Below, one piece after another: positions 59,175 to 64,000 of a stretch of DNA of 64,000 nucleotides. The notes under the pieces were generated by a model, which saw nothing but the letters and a program-made list of their open reading frames with translations, was not told the DNA's origin and searched no databases. Origin of the DNA: Alloyangia pacifica (GTDB lineage: Bacteria; Pseudomonadota; Alphaproteobacteria; Rhodobacterales; Rhodobacteraceae); the NCBI RefSeq assembly GCF_020524285.1, contig NZ_JAIVKX010000015.1, positions 62,001-126,000 of the forward strand, given 5' to 3'. Numbering within the stretch: position 1 is the first letter of the stretch; each line of letters starts with the position of its first letter. Made by a program: the position numbers and the translations under genes.

Positions 59175-60233
59175 ATGATCTATCTCAGCAAAGGCCCCTC
59201 GACGCTCTACTCGAGCCTCCTGCGCCGGAACCAGAACGCGGACCTGTCGAACGAGCTGTCGCGCGCCGAGCAGGAACTCTCCACCGGCTACAAGAGCGAC
59301 ATCTACAAGTCGATCGGTCTTGGTGCCAGCGAAGCGCTCGCGCTTAACGCGCGGCTCGAGCGGGACGAGGCGCAATCGGCGGCCAACTCGCTGATGCTGT
59401 CGCGGCTCGACATGATGACCGAGAGCATGGGCGCAATGCGCGAGTCGGTGCAGGAGGCGCTCGACATGGCGGTCGCCAACTCCGAGTACTCGGCGAACGG
59501 GGTCTCGGGGGTCCAGGTCGCGGCGCGGGCGGCGCTCGATGCGCTGATCGGTCAGGCCGGGCAGTCCTACGCCGGCATGGGGCTATTTTCCGGGACGGTG
59601 AACACGCCCAATACCCTGCAGCCCTGGGAGACGGCGCAATCCGACAGCAGCCTGTCTCCGGCAGATGTGTTCACGAACCTGCTGTCCGGCGGGCTCAACT
59701 CCGCAGCTGATGCCGATGCCGTGTTGGCCGAGCTTGATGCGATCTTCTCCGACAGCGCCACCGATCCGGACACCAACTTCGAGTCGCTGTTCTACAACGG
59801 ATCGGTCGGAAACGAGCGCCAGCGTGCGAACCTCGGGGATGGGGTCAGCGTTGCCTACGGCGTTCAGGCGAATGACGAGTCGTTCCGTCAGGTGCTCAAG
59901 GGCCTGGCCATGCTGGTCGCGCAGGATCCGGCAGATATCGGGGACAGCGAAGCCTATACGACCTGGATGGGCGCCGCCGTGGAGGCGCTCTCGGAAGGCA
60001 TGACGGGGCTGCTGGATGCGGAGCTTCGGGTCTCCAACGTCGCGTCGCGCCTCGAGACGGAGAACGAACAGATCGCGGATCGCGCGGTGCTCTACAAGAC
60101 GCGACTGCTGGATCTCGACGGGGTGGACGCCTACGAGGCGGCGAGCAACGTCACCTCGCTGCAGGCGCAGCTGGAGGCGAGCTATACCGTCACCTCGCGC
60201 CTATCCCAGCTTAGCTTTCTGAACTACATGTGA
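59175..60233 (+). CDS. flgL: Flagellar hook-filament junction protein 2
   Basis: A 352-residue flagellin-like junction protein. The N-terminus has NELSRAEQELSTGYKSDIYK, and the C-terminus VSNVASRLETENEQIADRAV then ASNVTSLQAQLEASYTVTSR, matching FlgL. Its last 33 bases overlap the end of the convergent ftcR-like gene, an unusually deep tail-to-tail overlap, so flgL transcripts may be antisense to that regulator. Confidence 0.92.
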   Translation: MIYLSKGPSTLYSSLLRRNQNADLSNELSRAEQELSTGYKSDIYKSIGLGASEALALNARLERDEAQSAANSLMLSRLDMMTESMGAMRESVQEALDMAVANSEYSANGVSGVQVAARAALDALIGQAGQSYAGMGLFSGTVNTPNTLQPWETAQSDSSLSPADVFTNLLSGGLNSAADADAVLAELDAIFSDSATDPDTNFESLFYNGSVGNERQRANLGDGVSVAYGVQANDESFRQVLKGLAMLVAQDPADIGDSEAYTTWMGAAVEALSEGMTGLLDAELRVSNVASRLETENEQIADRAVLYKTRLLDLDGVDAYEAASNVTSLQAQLEASYTVTSRLSQLSFLNYM

Positions 60234-60965
60234 CGTGCTGGCGAGGCTGAGGCGCGGTGCCTCGGCCTCCTGGCTGACTTGCGCGCCGGGCGCCAGCTTG
60301 TAGCCGCGGCCGCGGATCGTGCGGATGTGCGGATCCGAAGAGGGCGACATTTCCTCGATCTTCTTGCGGATGCGGCAGATGTAGACGTCGATCACCTTGT
60401 CGAAGGGCTGATCCTCGGCCATCCCGTAGACCGCATCGTAGATCACCGATTTCGGCACCACGCGCGGCGCGGCCAGTGCGATCTGCTGGAAGATCGCCAG
60501 CTCGCGCTGCGACAGGCGCATGGCCGTGCCTGCCACGTCCGGATCGCGGCCGTCGAAATAGGCCGTGATGTCGCCGATCTGCACCGAGCCCGCCGCGTGC
60601 CCGTGGAAGCGCCGGGTGATGGCATTCACCCGCGAACGCAGCTCGGGGCCGGTGAGCGGGCCGACGATATCGTCATCGGCTCCGGCATCCAGGGCCTCCA
60701 TGGCGGCTTCTGGGTCGCGCTGGTCGCGCAGCACCAGGATCGGGTTGCGGCAGCCGGACTTGCGCAGGCGGAAGATGTGCTCGACCGTGCGCGGCTGCTC
60801 CGAAAGCAGGACCGGCCTGTCCGCGTAGCCGTCGCCGCTCAGCAGGCCCAGTTCGCGTTCGAAGAAGTCGTCGCCGACCGCGACCGTCTGCCATTGCGCG
60901 GCGTCCAGTTCGGACAGCAGCCCGCTGAAGGCATTCGAACGGGGCTCGTAAAGATAGATATGCAC
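60201..60965 (-). CDS. ftcR: FtcR-like flagellar OmpR-type regulator with degenerate receiver
   Basis: A 254-residue regulator. The C-terminal winged helix carries AYFDGRDPDVAGTAMRLSQR, then VIYDAVYGMAEDQPFDKVID, VYICRIRKKIEEM and IRTIRGRGYKLAPG. The AYFDGRDPDVAG stretch resembles the corresponding segment of Brucella FtcR. The receiver strand that should carry the Asp reads ADRPVLLSEQPR, with Ser, and the late Lys is Gly, so phosphorylation is unlikely. FtcR/Rem proteins are master activators of flagellar genes in rhizobia and Brucella, next to flgE as here. A GTG at 60965 with GGGAG upstream is the probable start; GTG 60992 is an alternative. Confidence 0.88.
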   Translation of the reverse strand: MHIYLYEPRSNAFSGLLSELDAAQWQTVAVGDDFFERELGLLSGDGYADRPVLLSEQPRTVEHIFRLRKSGCRNPILVLRDQRDPEAAMEALDAGADDDIVGPLTGPELRSRVNAITRRFHGHAAGSVQIGDITAYFDGRDPDVAGTAMRLSQRELAIFQQIALAAPRVVPKSVIYDAVYGMAEDQPFDKVIDVYICRIRKKIEEMSPSSDPHIRTIRGRGYKLAPGAQVSQEAEAPRLSLASTSHVVQKAKLG

Positions 60966-61148
60966 ACTGCTCTCCCGATGGCCGGACGACACGCATTATC
61001 CATGACTGGATCGCCTTATCATGAGGAGTATTTTTCCAGCGGTCAAGCAATACACAAGGATAGCATGATTAGTTTGGAGAATGTCGTTGAAGAAATTGGC
61101 GATACGGTGTTTAATTCTTGAAACACAGGACCGCACCCAGGGAGTCCC

Positions 61149-62261
61149 ATGCGTATCGCAGCCTGTCTCGGCGCCGCTATCGTGGCGCTCTTCGCGGCGT
61201 TCCCCGCGTCGTCGGATGTCCGGATCAAGGATATCGCGACCTTCGAGGGCGTGCGGGAAAACCAGCTTGTCGGCTATGGTCTCGTGGTCGGGCTCAACGG
61301 CACCGGCGACAGCCTGCGCAACAGCCCGTTCACCGAGAAGAGCATCGAGGCGATGCTCGAGCGTCTCGGCGTAGGCAACATGTCCGACGACCAGATCAAG
61401 ACCAGCAACACCGCCGCCGTCATGGTCACCGCCATGCTGCCGCCCTTCGCACGGCTCGGCTCGCCGATCGACGTGGTGGTGTCCTCGCTCGGCGATGCCA
61501 CCTCGCTGCGCGGCGGCACGCTGATCGTAACCCCGCTGACCGGCGCCGATGGCGAGGTCTATGCGGTGGCGCAGGGGCCGATCGCGGTGGCGGGCTACGC
61601 GGCGCAGGGCATGGCGGCCTCGGTGGTCGAGGGCGTTCCGACCGTGGCGCGGATCGAGAACGGCGCGACGGTGGAGAACGAGGTCGAGTTCTCGCTGTCC
61701 TCGCTGGCCTCCGTCCGGATCGCGCTGCGCAATCCCGACTTCACCACCGCGACCCGCATGGCCGATGCGATCAACAAGCGCATGGGCAGCAACACCGCCA
61801 CGGCGCTCGATCCCGGCACGGTCGAGGTCGCCTTGCATGGCGCGGGCAAGGGTGACGTGGCGGGCATCTTGTCGGACGTCGAGAATATCCGCGTCGATCC
61901 GGATGCGGTCGCCAAGGTGGTGATCGACGCGCGTTCGGGGACCATCGTCATCGGCGAGGACGTCCGCATCGACCGCGTCGCGGTCAGCCAGGGCGGGCTC
62001 ACGGTCATGGTGCGCGAGGATCCCGAGGTCAGCCAGCCCGAGCCGATCACCATCGGCGGCACCACCGTCGTCGTGCCGCGCACCACGGTGGGCGTCGACG
62101 AGCAGGAAACCCATTTCACCATCCTCGAGGGCGCGGACGTCAGCCTGCAGCGGCTGGTCGATGCGCTCAACGCCATCGGGCTCACCGCGACGCAGACCAT
62201 ATCGATCCTGCAGGCGATCAAGGCCGCGGGAGCGCTGCATGCCGATCTCGAGATCATCTAG
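61149..62261 (+). CDS. flgI: Flagellar P-ring protein
   Basis: A 370-residue periplasmic P-ring subunit with a Sec signal (ACLGAAIVALFAAFPASS). The conserved start of the mature protein is VRIKDIATFEGVRENQLVGY, then GLVVGLNGTGDSLRNSPFTE. The C-terminus is LQRLVDALNAIGLTATQTIS, then ILQAIKAAGALHADLEII, typical of FlgI. It is divergent from ftcR (183 bases between starts) and leads flgI-flgJ-flgN-like. Confidence 0.97.
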   Translation: MRIAACLGAAIVALFAAFPASSDVRIKDIATFEGVRENQLVGYGLVVGLNGTGDSLRNSPFTEKSIEAMLERLGVGNMSDDQIKTSNTAAVMVTAMLPPFARLGSPIDVVVSSLGDATSLRGGTLIVTPLTGADGEVYAVAQGPIAVAGYAAQGMAASVVEGVPTVARIENGATVENEVEFSLSSLASVRIALRNPDFTTATRMADAINKRMGSNTATALDPGTVEVALHGAGKGDVAGILSDVENIRVDPDAVAKVVIDARSGTIVIGEDVRIDRVAVSQGGLTVMVREDPEVSQPEPITIGGTTVVVPRTTVGVDEQETHFTILEGADVSLQRLVDALNAIGLTATQTISILQAIKAAGALHADLEII

Positions 62262-62273
62262 AGGAGAGACCCG

Positions 62274-62591
62274 ATGGACGTGAAGACCTCCATGGCCGCC
62301 TTGCAGGTCACCGGTGCGCAGATCGCCCAGCCCGGCGCCGTGGCGCCGGGCGCCCCGGCCAGCCCGGCAAGGGAATTCGAGGCGATGTTCCTCACCGAGA
62401 TGGTCAACGAAATGCTGAGCGAGGTCGACCTCGGGGATTTCGGCGGTGGCAAGGCCGAGGAGCACTGGCGCTACTTTCTCGCCGAGGCCTTCGGCAATGA
62501 GCTGGCAGAGCAGGGCGGCGCGGGCATCGCGCGCAACCTGGAACAGGCGATGTCGGCCTATGGAGCCGCAAGCCGTGGAGACAAGACATGA
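62274..62591 (+). CDS. Rod-binding protein (FlgJ N-terminal domain type)
   Basis: A 105-residue protein equal to the rod-cap domain of FlgJ without the muramidase domain, as is usual in alphaproteobacteria. The core is AREFEAMFLTEMVNEMLSEV, then HWRYFLAEAFGNELAEQGGA and GIARNLEQAM. It binds the growing rod in the periplasm. It lies 12 bases after flgI and overlaps the next gene by 4 bases. Confidence 0.9.
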   Translation: MDVKTSMAALQVTGAQIAQPGAVAPGAPASPAREFEAMFLTEMVNEMLSEVDLGDFGGGKAEEHWRYFLAEAFGNELAEQGGAGIARNLEQAMSAYGAASRGDKT

Positions 62592-62998
62592 CCGAGATGA
62601 CCCGCCCCCGCGCCCATGCGCTGATCGACCGCCTGTCGCGCCTGCTGCGCGAGGAGATTGCCGTGATCGGCAAGGGCGAACTGGCGCGCGTGGAGGAACT
62701 CTTTCCGCGCAAGCAGGAGCTGCTGGCCGAGATCGAGGCCGCCTTTGCCGACCCCGAGCCGCTGCTCGGCGGCGAGGATCCGGCGGCGGCGAAGCTGCGC
62801 CAGAGCCTGTCCGAGCTGCGCGAGCTGATTCACGGCGACCTCGCATTGCTGCGCCGGATGACCGAGGCGACCGGCGCGGTGGCGAAAGAGATCGACCGGA
62901 TCCGCGAGCGCCAGAGTTTGCGCGGCGTTTATGGCAAGGATGGCACGAAATCGACACAATGCGTGACCCAGGCGCAACGCTACGATCAGTCGGTTTAG
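62588..62998 (+). CDS. FlgN-like flagellar export chaperone
   Basis: A 136-residue helical, charged protein. The helices ALIDRLSRLLREEIAVIGKG, then LARVEELFPRKQELLAEIEA and LRQSLSELRELIHGDLALLR give the antiparallel coiled-coil pattern of FlgN, which guards FlgK and FlgL before export. The assignment rests on size, helicity and operon position after flgI and the rod-binding gene, and on the presence of flgK/flgL in the same locus. Overlap with the preceding gene (ATGA) indicates coupling. Confidence 0.75.
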   Translation: MTEMTRPRAHALIDRLSRLLREEIAVIGKGELARVEELFPRKQELLAEIEAAFADPEPLLGGEDPAAAKLRQSLSELRELIHGDLALLRRMTEATGAVAKEIDRIRERQSLRGVYGKDGTKSTQCVTQAQRYDQSV

Positions 62999-63000
62999 CG

Positions 63001-63017
63001 TTAACCTCTCTTTAACC
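63001..63017 (+). promoter_or_regulatory. CtrA-type box before the flagellin gene
   Basis: TTAA-N7-TTAA followed by CC (63001-63004 and 63012-63015) is a perfect match to the CtrA consensus. It is 94 bases before the flagellin start. Confidence 0.75.
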
Positions 63018-63110
63018 TCTGGTTCCAATCTCTCGTGATACGGATACCCCACGGCAGGACCGTTTTCGCCAGAAAGGCGAAGCACAACGATAGAAATCGG
63101 AGCAGATACA

Positions 63111-64000
63111 ATGTCTTCCATCAATACCAATGCAAGCGCGATGAACGCGCTGTCGACCCTCCGCGGCATCAACAAGCAGCTTGAGGAAACCCAGGGCCGC
63201 ATCTCGACCGGCCTCAAGGTCGAGTCGGCAAAAGACAACGCATCGTACTTCCAAATCTCGGAAACGATGTCCGGCGACTCGTCGATGTACAAGGCCATCA
63301 ATGAAGGCCTGACACTGACCAAGAACTCGATCGCCACCGCGCGCCTTGGCGCCGAGAGCTTCCAAGATCTTTCTCAGCAGTTCCAAGAACGTGTTGCATT
63401 CGCCCAGGGCGCAAAAGGCGGCTATCAAGAAGTCGAAGATGAACTCAATGAGCTCATCAAAGAGATGGAAACCACCATCACCCAATCGACCTTCAATGGC
63501 GATGACATGGTGAACGCGGCCAACGCAGACACCATCGCGGCCTCGACCATCGACGGGACGACCGGTGTCGTCACCCCGACAGCAACGACTACTTCAACGC
63601 GCAATGTGGTTACCGGTGTCTCTCGTGCCTCGGGCTCGCTCGAAGTCACGACCACCGCAGTCGATACGGTTGACCTCGCCTCTACGCTGGCGGACTTCAA
63701 AGCGATTGCAACCGGGTTTGCAGCCAATGCAGAGGCTGCGACCGGCGAGACCTTCCTGAGTGGGGCACTAAAATCGGCGGAAGCGGCACTTAGCCTTGCC
63801 ACTGATTCTGCGACCGCTTTGGGGCTCGCAGAAGCAACTATCGAGGGTCAGCAAGAATTCCTGACCGCCGTGGCCGACAACATCGACTCCGGCGTGGGCG
63901 CAATGATCGACGCGGACATGGAAGAGGAAGCGGCGCGTCTGCAGGCGCTGCAGGTTCAGCAGCAGCTGGCCACGCAGTCGTTGTCGATCGCCAACTCCGC
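63111..64000 (+). CDS. Flagellin, 3' truncated by the window
   Basis: A filament subunit; about 296 residues are visible. The conserved N-terminal D0/D1 region reads MSSINTNASAMNALSTLRGI, then LEETQGRISTGLKVESAKDN and FQISETMSGDSSMYKAINEG. A variable Thr/Ala-rich centre follows (ATTTSTRNVVTGVSRASG). The C-terminal D1/D0 helix begins with LQALQVQQQLATQSLSIANS at the edge, so only a few residues (usually ending near PQ-LL-LFR) are missing. The ATG follows GGAG with 8-base spacing. A CtrA-type box lies upstream. Confidence 0.95.
   Translation, partial: MSSINTNASAMNALSTLRGINKQLEETQGRISTGLKVESAKDNASYFQISETMSGDSSMYKAINEGLTLTKNSIATARLGAESFQDLSQQFQERVAFAQGAKGGYQEVEDELNELIKEMETTITQSTFNGDDMVNAANADTIAASTIDGTTGVVTPTATTTSTRNVVTGVSRASGSLEVTTTAVDTVDLASTLADFKAIATGFAANAEAATGETFLSGALKSAEAALSLATDSATALGLAEATIEGQQEFLTAVADNIDSGVGAMIDADMEEEAARLQALQVQQQLATQSLSIANS

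Noticed and set aside
1-64000. CRISPR arrays, toxin-antitoxin, restriction or other defence systems, prophage or integrative elements
   Set aside because: Looked for repeated spacers, integrases, transposases, att-like duplications and defence enzymes on both strands; none was found. The window reads as stable chromosomal operons.

Overview
This window is a GC-rich chromosomal segment from an alphaproteobacterium, most likely a marine or halotolerant Rhodobacterales (Roseobacter-group, Salipiger-like) species. The placement rests on the ectABC-ask cluster with divergent ectR, two TRAP transporters, the pcaQ-pcaDCHGB order, the carboxynorspermidine route to spermidine, and a flagellar locus with rhizobial-type order (flgE-flgK-flgL beside an FtcR-like regulator, flgH followed by a FliL-like gene). 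I see no tRNA, rRNA, CRISPR array, transposase or prophage gene. It looks like ordinary chromosome organised in metabolic and structural operons. Both ends cut genes: a cation/proton antiporter on the left and a flagellin on the right.

Positions 1-6.4 kb carry unconnected genes: an antiporter with the start of a cyclic-nucleotide-binding domain, an exported transglutaminase-like protein, a PPP-type phosphatase, an ExoY-like sugar transferase behind a 727-base AT-rich upstream region, and a small zinc-ribbon membrane protein. Positions 6.8-13.9 kb hold spermidine genes (nspC and carboxynorspermidine synthase) and the ectoine operon ectABC-ask with its MarR regulator. Next come a 2-hydroxyacid dehydrogenase and an amidase, then the protocatechuate branch of the beta-ketoadipate pathway (pcaQ divergent from pcaDCHGB, with a PcaQ-type site between them) and an M20 peptidase.

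Positions 22.5-30 kb form a hexonate/hexuronate catabolic locus: an idonate/gulonate-type zinc dehydrogenase, a DctPQM TRAP transporter and a GntR regulator, divergent from uxuA-uxuB. A plausible flux is L-gulonate or a related acid to D-fructuronate, D-mannonate and then 2-keto-3-deoxygluconate. From 30 to 41 kb lie a GNAT acetyltransferase, a LysR regulator with two DNA-binding domains beside a second TRAP transporter, an ArnA-C-like nucleotide-sugar epimerase/decarboxylase, an OprB-type porin, and a three-subunit FAD/iron-sulfur amino-acid (opine or hydroxyproline type) dehydrogenase.

Positions 41.2-64 kb are a flagellar locus: motA, motB, fliK, flgD, fliL-like, flgH, flgA, flgG, flgF, flgE, flgK, flgL, flgI, a FlgJ-type rod-binding protein, a FlgN-like protein and a flagellin. 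Mixed among them is a dense set of regulators: two OmpR-type proteins whose receiver domains lack the phosphoacceptor Asp (one FtcR-like), two Ros/MucR proteins (one without a complete zinc site), an RpoH-like sigma factor, and a perfect CtrA-type box before the flagellin. This regulatory mixture and the unknown proteins beside it (348, 255, 615 and 88 aa) are the least explained part of the window.
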